Counted from the first letter of the stretch, positions 54,337 to 63,801 are shown. The stretch is DNA of 64,000 bases from Rhodobacter sp. (GCA_022824145.1 JAJEAY010000178.1:1-64000), one strand, 5' to 3'. The notes: generated from the letters alone by a model not told the origin. A program made the numbers and translations.

Positions 54337-56433
54337 ATGGGTGGAAAGGTTCTGATCAAGGCTGTCGCCGCGATCGTGTTCTCCGCGTTTGCTGCATTGG
54401 CGCAGCCTTTGTCGCGCGATGACATCGCGCCGATGATCGTGCCGCCGATGGAACTGGGAGAACGCCTGAACGATAGGGGCGTTTGGAGCCTTCTGAATTC
54501 AGGGGGAGCGCAGGCTGGATTCGTTTTTGAGACGGAGCCTATGGCTCCTTTGCCCGGATTCTCTGGCGCGCCGATCAACATGCTTGTCATCCTTGACCTT
54601 GACGGTCGGTATCTGGACGTGCGTCTGATCTCCCACAACGAGCCGATCTTCGTCTCCGGTCTTGGAGAGGCGCCGTTCTACAGGTTCTTCGAACAATACC
54701 GCGGTCTTTCAATTTCGGATACGATTGTGGTTGGGACACCCTATGGCGATGCTGATCAAGGAAGCGCCCTGGTCTATCTTGATGGGGTCACGAAAGCGAC
54801 GGCAAGCGTCCGGATAGCGCATGAGAGCCTTCTCGCTGCAGTTCATCAGGTTGCGCGCGAAAAGATGCAAGGAGTGGCGGCGGGACCACCTGGTTTTCCC
54901 GATCCGGACTACCGCGAGGCACTGAGCTGGAATGACCTGGTTTCGCAGGGTCTTGTCACGCGCAAAGTCGTTCTGAATCACGAAATCGATGCGGAATTCG
55001 CTGGCACGGTTTGGTCTGACGACGATGCAGAGGCACAGGCGGATCCAAATGGAGTCTATCTGGATCTATGGATCGTCGATCTGGGACCGCCGTCAATCGC
55101 CGAAGCGGTTCTGGATGAGGAGTCCTTGGCCGATCTTCAGGAGTTTCTCTCGATTTCGGAAAACGACGAGCCGATTCTGGTAATTGACATAGGGCGGCAC
55201 GGACTTGTCGGTGAGGACTTCGTGCGCAACACGGCGCCAGACTGGCTAAGCGCGACGCAGGACAGCCTGCCGATCGCGCTGCGGGACAGTGACCTATGGG
55301 TGTCGCTCAAAAGCGATGTGCATGAAGAACTTCACGATGGCGCGCGGCTGATCCTCAGAACCGACCGCCGTGTTGGATTCGACCCAACACGGGAATGGGA
55401 ACTCAATGTAAAGGCGGTGCGTGAGCATGGAATGTTCCGCCCTGAAATCGGTTCGGTCACAATTCCGGTGAAACACCAAACCGACGCACGGTTTTTCCGC
55501 AAACCTGAAGTCATCAAGCCATTGCCTCCCTGGCTTGAGGCGCTGAATGCACGCGTTACTGATCTCGCGATACTTGGAGCATTCATTGCCGCTCTCTTCA
55601 TGCTGCTCGGTCCGGGGATGCGTTGGTTCGCAAGTCGGAAGCTCTTCACCCCGGCGCGGCTTGCAATCCTTGCTGTGGTTGCAGGATTTGTTGGATGGTG
55701 GGGGCAGGGACAGCTCTCCGTCGTGACGGTTCTCGGAGTGATCCGCGCCGCGTGGGAAGGCGGAAGCTATGCGTTTCTGGTCTATGACCCATTTTCGCTG
55801 TTGGTCTGGGCCGCAGCCATAGCAGGTTTCCTGCTCTGGGGCAGGGGACTCTTCTGCGGCTGGCTCTGTCCGTTCGGCGCCCTTCAGGAATTCGCCCATC
55901 ACATTGGCAGGGCGCTCCGGCTACCTCGACTCGAACCTGCCGCACACTGGGACAGACGCCTGAAATGGATCAAGTATGCGGTTCTCGCCGGGCTAGTCGC
56001 GATCGTCTTTTTCGCGCCGCAGCATGTCGAAAAGGCGTCCGAGGTCGAACCGTTCAAGACGGCTATCACCACATTTTTCCTTCGCGAATGGTATTATGTT
56101 GCCTATGCGGTTCTTCTGCTTCTCGCATCGACGGTATTGTTCAAGGGCTTCTGTCGCTATCTCTGCCCGCTGGGCGCGGTCATGGTTGTCGGAGGGCTCG
56201 TTCGCGGGCGCGACTGGATTGCCCGGCGCGAAGAATGCGGATCGCCCTGCCAGCTGTGCAGGGTGAAATGCAACTACGGCTCTATCGCGAGGTCGGGTCG
56301 CATTGACTACGCCGAGTGTTTCCAATGTCTTGACTGCGTCGCGATCCACGATGATCGTGCACGATGCGTTCCACTTGTTCTGGAGGGCAGAAAGGGGCAG
56401 CGCGCGTCCGGTCTGGAGGTGCCTGCCGAATGA
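54337..56433 (+). CDS. NosR/NirI-family membrane flavo-iron-sulfur protein
   Basis: A 698-aa protein with the NosR layout. A signal peptide is followed by a periplasmic FMN-binding domain, in which DGVTKATASV near residue 152 holds the Thr expected to carry covalent FMN. A periplasmic region runs to about residue 405, then come several membrane helices. The cytoplasmic CX3CP motifs are CGWLCPFGALQE and CRYLCPLGA, and a C-terminal ferredoxin-like part has CGSPCQLCRVKCNYG and CFQCLDC. NosR supplies electrons for nitrous oxide reduction, but no nosZ or nosDFYL is here. The next gene, apbE, overlaps by four bases and probably attaches the flavin. The electron acceptor is therefore open. Confidence 0.9.
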   Translation: MGGKVLIKAVAAIVFSAFAALAQPLSRDDIAPMIVPPMELGERLNDRGVWSLLNSGGAQAGFVFETEPMAPLPGFSGAPINMLVILDLDGRYLDVRLISHNEPIFVSGLGEAPFYRFFEQYRGLSISDTIVVGTPYGDADQGSALVYLDGVTKATASVRIAHESLLAAVHQVAREKMQGVAAGPPGFPDPDYREALSWNDLVSQGLVTRKVVLNHEIDAEFAGTVWSDDDAEAQADPNGVYLDLWIVDLGPPSIAEAVLDEESLADLQEFLSISENDEPILVIDIGRHGLVGEDFVRNTAPDWLSATQDSLPIALRDSDLWVSLKSDVHEELHDGARLILRTDRRVGFDPTREWELNVKAVREHGMFRPEIGSVTIPVKHQTDARFFRKPEVIKPLPPWLEALNARVTDLAILGAFIAALFMLLGPGMRWFASRKLFTPARLAILAVVAGFVGWWGQGQLSVVTVLGVIRAAWEGGSYAFLVYDPFSLLVWAAAIAGFLLWGRGLFCGWLCPFGALQEFAHHIGRALRLPRLEPAAHWDRRLKWIKYAVLAGLVAIVFFAPQHVEKASEVEPFKTAITTFFLREWYYVAYAVLLLLASTVLFKGFCRYLCPLGAVMVVGGLVRGRDWIARREECGSPCQLCRVKCNYGSIARSGRIDYAECFQCLDCVAIHDDRARCVPLVLEGRKGQRASGLEVPAE

Positions 56434-57302
56434 TCTCCCGCCGTCGTGTTCTCGCAATCTCCGCTGCCGCGGCCGCCGCGCCAGCCGCTTGGGCGGAGAC
56501 TTGGAAAGGCCGTGCGCTTGGCGCGGATGCGACGATCACTCTGTATGGATGCGAGGCGGGTTCGCAGGATGTCCTGGACTACGTGCCAGCCCTGTTAAGG
56601 CGTGTCGAAGCTGCATTCAGCCTGTATGACACGGAATCCGAGCTGTCGCGGCTGAACCGATTGGGCAGTCTTGTGCCCACTCCCATGTTCCGGACGCTAT
56701 TTGGCTGGGCGGATCAAATTCACCAGGCGACAGGCGGACTCTTCGACCCGTCCGTACAGCCACTTTGGCAAGCTGGTCTGGCCAACGGGGACATTCAGGT
56801 CGCGGAACGAGCGGTCGGATGGCATCGAGTGACGGATAGCAATGGCGAAATTCGGCTCGAAAAGGGGCAGGCGCTGACTTTCAATGGAATTGCGCAGGGG
56901 TATGCAACTGACCTGGTGACAGAACATCTCGAATCTGCGGGTTTCGGTCGAGTGCTTGTGAACGTCGGCGAGTTTGCAGGAATTGGCGAGCCGTGGCGTG
57001 TTGGAATCGCCGATCCCGTTCATGGAATTCTTGGCTACCGAACCGTGAATGGCGGTGCCATCGCTACTTCAAGTCCGGGGGCGTTTCCGCTTCTACGAAG
57101 CGGGCACATCTTTCATCCGCGCGGAGGCGAGCCGGTCTGGTCGACGGTTTCGGTCGAAGCAACCTCGGCCACGTTGGCCGATGGCCTGTCGACCGCGCTC
57201 TGCATGGTTTCGGAACGTGATGTCCCAGGTATTCGGTCTCGCCTGTCGGGTGTTGGGCGAATCACCTTGGTTGATGGTGCGGGAGATCTGAAAACACTGT
57301 AA
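56430..57302 (+). CDS. apbE: FAD:protein FMN transferase (ApbE/NosX-like)
   Basis: A 290-aa exported enzyme that transfers FMN from FAD to a Thr of target flavoproteins. It opens ISRRRVLAISAAAAAAPAAWA, a twin-arginine signal. The conserved FDPSVQPLWQ, TFNGIAQGYATD, VLVNVGEFAGIG, AIATSSPG and ATSATLADGLSTAL regions provide the FAD and Mg sites. The ATG overlaps the stop of the NosR-like gene (ATGA), which strongly suggests that gene product as its substrate. In nos clusters the equivalent is called NosX. Confidence 0.93.
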   Translation: MISRRRVLAISAAAAAAPAAWAETWKGRALGADATITLYGCEAGSQDVLDYVPALLRRVEAAFSLYDTESELSRLNRLGSLVPTPMFRTLFGWADQIHQATGGLFDPSVQPLWQAGLANGDIQVAERAVGWHRVTDSNGEIRLEKGQALTFNGIAQGYATDLVTEHLESAGFGRVLVNVGEFAGIGEPWRVGIADPVHGILGYRTVNGGAIATSSPGAFPLLRSGHIFHPRGGEPVWSTVSVEATSATLADGLSTALCMVSERDVPGIRSRLSGVGRITLVDGAGDLKTL

Positions 57303-57960
57303 ATTTTTGATGGCAACGCCAATCGGTCAGCCAGGAAACCATCGAAATTTCGGGCTTGATATCCAGAATGGACTGCATTTTATCGCTGGGATTTCCGATG
57401 CACACTTCCACCGGTTGCGCCTTGGCGATGGTGTGCTGCACGAGCGGCATCGTCACCTTACCGGTCAAGTCCATTTCAACGCCGGATTTGGCCTCGATCA
57501 GCGTGAAGCCTTCCGCGATCTTCGTGTCGAAATGAGTTCGCGTATCGGAAAACGGCGCGTCTTCACTTATGGCCTGGGTCGCCACTACGGTTGAAAACCC
57601 CTGCACAGACTTTGGCCACCTCCTTGAGCTTCCTGCCGTTGAGACGCAGCTCGATCTCGGCAGCGCAATTTCCACCAAAGCCACATTGGCATGACACTCG
57701 ATCAGGACGTGACGAAGCTGCCTATGAGATCCTATGCCTCAGCAGTTCTATAAGGCTCGGGCATATCTCTTCTCGCGTCGATACACGAGACATGGATGAT
57801 CTCGACCGCAGATGCGCCGTCTTCGATAGCCCAATGCTGTGAACCGCTGGCCCGCAATGCGATGTGGGCATTGCTCGGGAGCATCGGACACGACTGGCTT
57901 GTATCGGGAACCTGTCAATAGGATTATGTGGATACAAGGTACTATGCCAAGTGGGCAAAA
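57303..57960. other. gap with a possible decayed minus-strand gene
   Basis: A minus-strand frame (57684 down to 57262) contains a protein-like segment around EGFTLIEAKSGVEMDLTGKV and IGNPSDKMQSILDI. It has no clear start, its N-terminal part looks shifted, and it runs into the 3' end of apbE. I do not recognise the family. It may be a degraded gene. The last ~100 bases should hold the hutF promoter. Confidence 0.35.
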
Positions 57961-59322
57961 ATGCGGATTTGGGCAGAATCGGCGCTGCTGCCAACTGGCT
58001 GGGCGTCAGAAGTGGCAGTTGCAGTAGATGGCACCGGCCGCATCGCAAGCGTGAACACTGGCGCTTCGAAATCCGGGCATTGCGTTGGGCTGCTTCTCCC
58101 GTCGCCGGTGAACGTGCACAGCCATGCGTTTCAGCGTGCGATGGCCGGCCTCACCGAACGGCGGGGGACAAACTTCCCAGACAGCTTTTGGACTTGGCGC
58201 GATCTGATGTTTCGCTTTCTGGGCCACCTCACTCCTGAGCATGTGGAGGCGATCACCGCGTTGGTTCAGATGGAGATGCTGGAAGCGGGATACAGTACCA
58301 ATACCGAATTCCACTACCTGCATCACACGCCTGCTGGCACGCCCTATGAAAATATTGGCGAAATGTCGGAACGTATAGCCGCTGCGGCGAACAGAACCGG
58401 AATCGGCCTGTGCCTTTTGCCGGTTCACTATGAATTCGGTGGTTGCGATGGACGTGAACTCGGGCCGGGACAGATCCGGTTCGGCAATGACCTTGACCGG
58501 TTCCAGCGACTGCGCGACGCGGCGAATGATGCGTTGGCGGGTCTGCCCGAAGACACGCAGATTGGCGTGGCTCCCCATTCGTTAAGGGCTGTAGCTTCGG
58601 AAACCTTGAAAGACTATGCGGATCATTTCCCGGATGGTCCGGTCCACATGCATCTTGCCGAGCAGATCCCAGAAGTCGATGAGGTGCAGGCGCAATGGGG
58701 CGCTCGGCCAGTGGAATGGGCGCTTGATCACATGGCGTTGGACAATCGCTGGTGCCTGATTCACTGCACGCAGATGACGCCTTCGGAGACAGTTCATCTA
58801 GCCGCGACGGGAGCTGTTTCGGGTCTGTGTCCGATCACGGAAAGCAGCTTGGGCGACGGGATATTTGACGGCGTGCGCTGGGCAGGTCACGGAGGTTGTT
58901 TCGCAATTGGATCGGACAGCAACATTCGTATCGCGTTAAGCGAAGAGCTGCGCACCCTCGACTATTCCCAGCGCCTACGGGATCACACGCGCGCAGCGCT
59001 TGCAACGGAAGGAATGTCGACTGGGCGGTGTATTTTCGAGAATGTTCTGCGGGGCGGCGCCCAAGCTGCGGGACGTTGGACCGGACGTTTGGAAGAGGGC
59101 CGCTGGGCCGACATGCTGGCACTCGATACGGCTTTGCCGATGCTGTACGGCTTCAGCATGGATACCGTTCTCGATGCTTGGATCTTTGCAGGCGATGACG
59201 GCTTGGTATCAGATGTTTGGTCAGCAGGTCGGCACATGGTCCAGAATGGAAGGCATATCGCAAGAACTGAAGTTTTCGCAGACTATGTGCGGACGATTGA
59301 CGCACTGAGAAGTGCCTTGTGA
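57961..59322 (+). CDS. hutF: formimidoylglutamate deiminase
   Basis: A 453-aa amidohydrolase-superfamily enzyme that converts N-formimino-L-glutamate to N-formyl-L-glutamate plus ammonia in the five-step histidine degradation route. The metal-binding NVHSHAFQRAMAGL, LPVHYEFGG, GVAPHSLRAV, VHMHLAEQ and the later SDSNIRIALSEELRTLDYSQRL are all HutF features. The ATG at 57961 was chosen over a GTG-type start at 57928 because the conserved segment IWAESALLPTGW starts right after it. Other hut genes (hutU, hutH, hutI, hutC, hutG) are absent from the window, so it is isolated here. Confidence 0.93.
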   Translation: MRIWAESALLPTGWASEVAVAVDGTGRIASVNTGASKSGHCVGLLLPSPVNVHSHAFQRAMAGLTERRGTNFPDSFWTWRDLMFRFLGHLTPEHVEAITALVQMEMLEAGYSTNTEFHYLHHTPAGTPYENIGEMSERIAAAANRTGIGLCLLPVHYEFGGCDGRELGPGQIRFGNDLDRFQRLRDAANDALAGLPEDTQIGVAPHSLRAVASETLKDYADHFPDGPVHMHLAEQIPEVDEVQAQWGARPVEWALDHMALDNRWCLIHCTQMTPSETVHLAATGAVSGLCPITESSLGDGIFDGVRWAGHGGCFAIGSDSNIRIALSEELRTLDYSQRLRDHTRAALATEGMSTGRCIFENVLRGGAQAAGRWTGRLEEGRWADMLALDTALPMLYGFSMDTVLDAWIFAGDDGLVSDVWSAGRHMVQNGRHIARTEVFADYVRTIDALRSAL

Positions 59323-59498
59323 GCCATCACTCCCGCGCGGTGCCGGCCCTGTCGCGAAAGTAAAATCGGCACTTGCGGCGTGGGACGAGGGTGTGAATTC
59401 AGGAGCGGTGGGGGCAGTCGAGGTTCCGCAATGCGTTGGCGTGCATGTCATCCGGATAAGAGCCTGGCCCGAACCATGATCGGTGTCTGTCACTGATG

Positions 59499-59517
59499 GC
59501 GTGGGGCTTCCCCGCGC
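59499..59517 (+). terminator. GC hairpin after hutF
   Basis: GCGTGGGG-CTT-CCCCGCGC forms an 8-bp stem (one G-U pair in RNA) about 175 bases after the hutF stop. The rest of the 290-base gap shows nothing else apart from an AT-rich stretch near 59550 that could be a promoter for the following relic. Confidence 0.4.
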
Positions 59518-59612
59518 CCGGAATCGTCAACTGCTCCTGTTGGCCATTCAGGAAAAATCCTTTTTTATATGGCTGTCATGAAGATGAACTGTAAACCGAA
59601 GGAACGCAGGCC

Positions 59613-59970
59613 ATGACTGCAAGGGAGATGACGCTCGCCTTTCTCGCGGACAGCGGGCCTGCCAGGGGGGAAGACATCCGCCAGGCCGTTCGCCCGGAGA
59701 TGACCCGGCAGGGATTCTGGAATATCCTGAAGGCCCTGCGGAACGACGGCTTCATAACGGCGACGGGCGCCGGTCCCTCATCACGCTGGCTCCTGCAGGG
59801 TTCTTCCGCCGTGCGCCGGCACCTGGAAGATGCCCTGGGAACGTCGCGGTCCGTCCGGATACGACATCTCGTTCCTCGGCTCCTACGTCCCTAACAGGAC
59901 CTTCTGCATCAGCGCCGAAGACAGAAAAGCGCTGAAGGAGACTGCGCAGGACACTCCTGCGCGGACTCGC
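59613..59970 (+). pseudogene. Fic-family relic: winged-helix start, frameshift, no Fic core
   Basis: The frame from ATG 59613 gives 93 aa beginning with a winged-helix-like segment (MTLAFLADSGPARGEDIRQAV, then QGFWNILKALRNDGFI) and reaching SAVRRHLEDALG. From there the coherent sequence continues in the next frame: RRGPSGYDISFLGSYVPNRTFCISAEDRKAL. The pattern G-Y-(D)-x-x-FL-x-x-YxPN-T-x-(L/I)S resembles the segment preceding the Fic core in bacterial Fic proteins, which AMPylate targets. The HPFxxGNGR catalytic part is missing, cut off before the terminator at 60047. The family assignment is from memory of the motif. Confidence 0.5.
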
Positions 59971-60046
59971 GACCAGCAGAAGGATCCGGACATGGCGGCT
60001 GCAAGCGTCAAGACCGATGTTGTTATGGCGCCGATGCTGGCTCCAC

Positions 60047-60078
60047 AAAAAAAGCCTCCGCCCGAAGGCGGGGGCTTT
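60047..60078 (-). terminator. strong Rho-independent terminator of the CODH-like operon
   Basis: Read on the minus strand: AAAGCCCCCGCC, loop TTCG, GGCGGAGGCTTT followed by more T (seven in all). The stem is 12 bp with one G-U pair and an ultra-stable UUCG tetraloop. It sits 21 bases after the coxM stop. In the plus direction it could also stop transcripts from the Fic relic. Confidence 0.93.
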
Positions 60079-60098
60079 CCGGCAGGGAGGAAGCCGGA

Positions 60099-60890
60099 TC
60101 ACGCAGCTGCAACCGCGCGCTTCGCCATGACCTTGATGAGGTTTGCGCGGTACTCAGCAGAGCCGTGCATATCACTCAACAGATCTTCCGCAGACACATC
60201 GACTCCGTCAACGGCGTCAGCGGAGAAGTTCGCCGACAGCGCGGCTTCGAGACCGGCGTGACGGAACACCCCGTCCGACCCTGCGCCGGTAACCGCGACA
60301 CGTACGCCGTCATTGGTCTTGGCAACGAAGACCCCGACCATGGCATAGCGCGACGCTGGATTCGGGAACTTGGCGTAAGCCGAGCGTTCAGCTTGCGGGA
60401 AGGATACGCTTGTGATGACTTCGCCTGTGTTCAGCGCCGTCTCGAAAAGACCGGTAAAGAAGTCGTCCGCAGCGATCTCCCGTCTGTTGGTCCTGACGGT
60501 TGCGCCAAGACCGAGGACTGCGGCCGGATAGTCGGCTGCAGGGTCATTGTTGGCGATCGAGCCGCCAATGGTCCCTCGGTGCCTGACAGCAGGATCGCCA
60601 ATTCCGGCAGCGAGTGAGGCGACCGCCGGCGCATTGGACCGGACATTGGCGTCGCCCGCAACCTCCGCATGTGTCGTCATCGCACCGATCACCACGTCAG
60701 CGCCTGAGAGCGAGGCGCCGGACAGACCGGCGCCTGCAAGGCTGATCAGGTCTGACGGCTCAGCAAGGCGCTGCTTGATGGTCGGGAGAAGAGTCTGGCC
60801 GCCTGCAAGAAGCTGGCCATCCGCTGCTGACGCCAGTTTCGTGGCGGCGTCATCCGCCGAGGCGGAATTCTGAAAGTTCATTGCATACAT
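60099..60890 (-). CDS. coxM: form II CODH-like flavoprotein (medium) subunit
   Basis: A 263-aa FAD-binding subunit of a molybdenum hydroxylase. The two FAD motifs are AGGQTLLPTIKQRL near residue 31 and TIGGSIANNDPAADYPAA near 107. It carries electrons from the 2Fe-2S subunit to quinone or another acceptor. The ATG at 60890 has GGAGGT seven bases upstream. It is last in the order coxG-S-L-M, typical of form II enzymes, and is followed by the terminator at 60047. Confidence 0.93.
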   Translation of the reverse strand: MYAMNFQNSASADDAATKLASAADGQLLAGGQTLLPTIKQRLAEPSDLISLAGAGLSGASLSGADVVIGAMTTHAEVAGDANVRSNAPAVASLAAGIGDPAVRHRGTIGGSIANNDPAADYPAAVLGLGATVRTNRREIAADDFFTGLFETALNTGEVITSVSFPQAERSAYAKFPNPASRYAMVGVFVAKTNDGVRVAVTGAGSDGVFRHAGLEAALSANFSADAVDGVDVSAEDLLSDMHGSAEYRANLIKVMAKRAVAAA

Positions 60891-60904
60891 GTCGAGTACC
60901 TCCC

Positions 60905-63265
60905 TTACTCAGCTGCAATCGCGGAACTATTGGCTTGGATCGCGGACCAGACTGCTGCCGGTGTGGCTGGCATCTCCAGATCCTCTGTTCCAATGGCATC
61001 AGTTATCGCGTTGATAATCGCAGGCGGCGAACCGATCGCACCCGCTTCCCCGCAGCCCTTGATGCCAAGCGGATTGTTCGGACAGGCGGTCACGTTGTGC
61101 TCGATCTGGTAGCTCACCAGATCGTCGGCGCGTGGCATCGCATAGTCCATATAGGACGCCGTCAGCAGTTGGCCGTCGTCATCGTACACGACCTGCTCCA
61201 TAAGCGCCTGGCCGACACCTTGAGCCACACCTCCGTGAACCTGCCCCTCCACGATCATCGGATTGATGAGCGTGCCGAAATCATCGGCGGCCACGAACCG
61301 GCAGAGCTCGACCGCGCCGGTTTCCGGGTCAACTTCGACTTCGGCGATATAGGTTCCGGCCGGGAAAGTGAAATTCACCGGATCGTAAAAGGCGCCTTCT
61401 TTGAGTCCGGGTTCCATCCCTTCGGGCAGGTCATGGGCTGTATACGCGGCAAGACCGACCTCGTGCCAGCCCATGCCCTTGTTGGTGCCCGGAACCTTCA
61501 CCTGGCTGTCCTCGAAGACCAGTTCTTCCTCATTCGCATCAAGCTTGTGCGCGGCGATCTTGCGGACCTTGACCTCCACCTTGTCCATAGCCTTGACAAT
61601 GGCGGACATGCCGACGGCGCCTGAGCGGGATCCGTAGGTACCCATGCCGAACTGGACCTTGTCGGTGTCGCCATGGACGATCGAGACACTCTCGATCGGA
61701 ACCGAGAACCGTTCGGCCACGATCTGGGCGAATGTGGTTTCGTGTCCCTGGCCATGGCTGTGCGAACCCGTCAGGATCTCGATGGTCCCGACCGGATTTA
61801 CCCGGACCTCGGCGGATTCCCAGAGACCAACGCCCGCTCCGAGTGAACCGACGGCGGCCGACGGCGCAATGCCGCAGGCTTCGATATAGGAGGAATAGCC
61901 CAGTCCCCGAAGCCTGCCGCGTGCCGCGGCTTCGGCTTTCCGTGCAGCGAATCCGGCAACATCGGCCGCCGCCTGGGCCTTGTCCATGTTGCCGGCGAAA
62001 TCTCCGCAGTCATAGGCCATGATGACCGGTGTCTGATGCGGAAACTCCCCGATGAAGTTCCTGCGCCGGAGTTCGGCCGGATCCATGCCCATCTCGCGCG
62101 CCGCTTTTTCGATCATGCGCTCGATCAGGTAGCAGGCCTCCGGCCGGCCGGCCCCTCGATAGGCATCGACAGGAACCGTGTTGGTGTAGACCGCGCGCAC
62201 GTTGCAGTGGATGTTGGCGATATCATACTGGCCCGAAAGCAGCGTGGCATAGAGATAGGTCGGCACCGCTGATGAGAACAGCGACATGTAAGCGCCGAAA
62301 TTCGCGATCGTATCGACCTTGAATCCGGTGATCCTGCCGTCGGAGTCAAATCCCATCTGTGCGGTTGTGATATGGTCGCGGCCGTGGGCATCGGTCATGA
62401 AGGCTTCGGTCCGGGTCGACGTCCACTTAACGCTGCGGTTGGTCTTCATGGAAGCCCAGAGGCAGACGATCTCTTCCGGATAGATGTAGATCTTCGATCC
62501 AAAACCGCCTCCCACATCCGGCGCGATCACCCGTAGCTTGTGCTCGGGCGCGACCTGGTAAAAGGCTGAGAGCACGAGACGCGCGACATGCGGGTTCTGG
62601 CTTGTGGTGTAGAGCGTATAGTGATCCTCCGCTTCGTCAAAGGTGGCGACCGCCGAGCGGGGTTCCATTGGATTGGGCGCCAGCCGGTTGTTCGCAAGCT
62701 CGATCGAGGTCACGTGGTCCGCTCCGGAAATTCCGGCGTCGGTTGCCGCCTGATCACCGATTTCCCAGTCATAGATCAGGTTGCCTGGCGCATTCTCGTG
62801 AATCTGCGGCGCGGCGCTGTTCAGGGCGCTGCCCGTGGCGGCGACAGCAGGAAGTATTTCGTAATCCACAGCAACTGCTTCAGCCGCGGTGCGCACGGCC
62901 TCGTCCGACTCGCCGATCACAACCGCAACGGCGTCACCGACGTAGCGAACCTTTTCGGTCGCAAGCGCAGACCAGGCGCCCATGTTCATCGGCGAACCAT
63001 CCTTGGAAGTGATGGCCCAGCCACAGATCAGGTTGCCAATGCCGTCGCCGGCAAGTTCCGCACCGTCAAGGACTGCGATGATTCCGGGCATGCCCGAGGC
63101 TTCGCTTTTGTCGATTCCCTTGACCAAAGCATGGGCATGGGGGCTGCGAACGAAGGCGGCATAGGCCTGGTTCTCGGCGCGTACGTCATCGGTATACTTG
63201 CCTTTGCCGGTGATGAAGCGCCTGTCTTCCTTCCGCTTTACGCGGGCTCCGATTCCTGTCGACAT
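60905..63265 (-). CDS. coxL: form II CODH-like molybdenum (large) subunit
   Basis: A 786-aa molybdopterin cytosine dinucleotide-binding subunit. The active-site loop is AYRGAGRPEA, the form II signature; true CO dehydrogenases of form I have AYXCSFR with the Cys that binds copper. Other family blocks are NPMEPRSAVA, DVGGGFGSKIYIYPEE, GSHSHGQGHETTFAQI and the C-terminal GIKGCGEAGAIGSPPAIINAI with the catalytic Glu. CO oxidation by form II enzymes is disputed, so the physiological substrate could be another aldehyde or heterocycle. The ATG at 63265 follows GAGGGAGAATCC; the frame upstream of it overlaps coxS. Confidence 0.94.
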   Translation of the reverse strand: MSTGIGARVKRKEDRRFITGKGKYTDDVRAENQAYAAFVRSPHAHALVKGIDKSEASGMPGIIAVLDGAELAGDGIGNLICGWAITSKDGSPMNMGAWSALATEKVRYVGDAVAVVIGESDEAVRTAAEAVAVDYEILPAVAATGSALNSAAPQIHENAPGNLIYDWEIGDQAATDAGISGADHVTSIELANNRLAPNPMEPRSAVATFDEAEDHYTLYTTSQNPHVARLVLSAFYQVAPEHKLRVIAPDVGGGFGSKIYIYPEEIVCLWASMKTNRSVKWTSTRTEAFMTDAHGRDHITTAQMGFDSDGRITGFKVDTIANFGAYMSLFSSAVPTYLYATLLSGQYDIANIHCNVRAVYTNTVPVDAYRGAGRPEACYLIERMIEKAAREMGMDPAELRRRNFIGEFPHQTPVIMAYDCGDFAGNMDKAQAAADVAGFAARKAEAAARGRLRGLGYSSYIEACGIAPSAAVGSLGAGVGLWESAEVRVNPVGTIEILTGSHSHGQGHETTFAQIVAERFSVPIESVSIVHGDTDKVQFGMGTYGSRSGAVGMSAIVKAMDKVEVKVRKIAAHKLDANEEELVFEDSQVKVPGTNKGMGWHEVGLAAYTAHDLPEGMEPGLKEGAFYDPVNFTFPAGTYIAEVEVDPETGAVELCRFVAADDFGTLINPMIVEGQVHGGVAQGVGQALMEQVVYDDDGQLLTASYMDYAMPRADDLVSYQIEHNVTACPNNPLGIKGCGEAGAIGSPPAIINAITDAIGTEDLEMPATPAAVWSAIQANSSAIAAE

Positions 63266-63287
63266 CTCTGGATTCTCCCTCGTCCGA

Positions 63288-63758
63288 TCACATTTCGCCA
63301 GCGGCCTGCTGGATGGACCTGACAATGTTGTGGTAGCCGGTGCAGCGGCAGATATTGCCTTCGAGCTCGTTGCGGATCGCGGCCTCTGTCAGTTCTTCGC
63401 CAGCCGCCCGGTAGCGGTTCACCATATCAATCCCTGACATGATCATGCCGGGTGTGCAGAAACCGCACTGCAGCCCGTGGTTGTCATTGAACGCCTGCTG
63501 CATCGGATGCAGGCCACTGTTCGAAACGCCTTCGATCGTTGTGACCTCAGTTCCGTCGGCTTCGGCCGCAAGCATGGTGCAGGCCTTGACCGCCTTGCCG
63601 TCCACGTGAACGACACAGGCGCCGCACTGCGAGGTGTCACAGCCGATATGTGTGCCGGTGAGCCTGAGGGTTTCGCGCAGGAAATCTGACAGGAGAGTCT
63701 CGCCGGGCACATCCCGGGCCACCTCCTTGCCGTTTACTTTCAGAATGATCGGGGTCAT
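63288..63758 (-). CDS. coxS: form II CODH-like iron-sulfur (small) subunit
   Basis: A 156-aa subunit with two 2Fe-2S clusters. The N-terminal ferredoxin-like domain has [15 protein letters not shown] plus a later Cys in KACTML; the C-terminal helical domain has [10 protein letters not shown] and [10 protein letters not shown]. The start at 63758 follows GGGAGGTAAGAC. It transfers electrons from the molybdenum site to the FAD subunit. Confidence 0.95.
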   Translation of the reverse strand: MTPIILKVNGKEVARDVPGETLLSDFLRETLRLTGTHIGCDTSQCGACVVHVDGKAVKACTMLAAEADGTEVTTIEGVSNSGLHPMQQAFNDNHGLQCGFCTPGMIMSGIDMVNRYRAAGEELTEAAIRNELEGNICRCTGYHNIVRSIQQAAGEM

Positions 63759-63801
63759 GTCTTACCTCCCATTGATGCTGGATGCCGTGATTTTCATCCG
63801 G

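Noticed and set aside
57262..57684. A 140-codon minus-strand gene downstream of apbE
   Set aside because: Part of it looks protein-like, but the start is unsupported, the 5' part seems frame-shifted and it overlaps the apbE end; kept only as possible debris.
60905..63265. Genuine aerobic CO dehydrogenase (form I)
   Set aside because: The active-site loop is AYRGAGR, not AYXCSFR, so a copper-binding Cys is missing; it is labelled form II/CODH-like instead.
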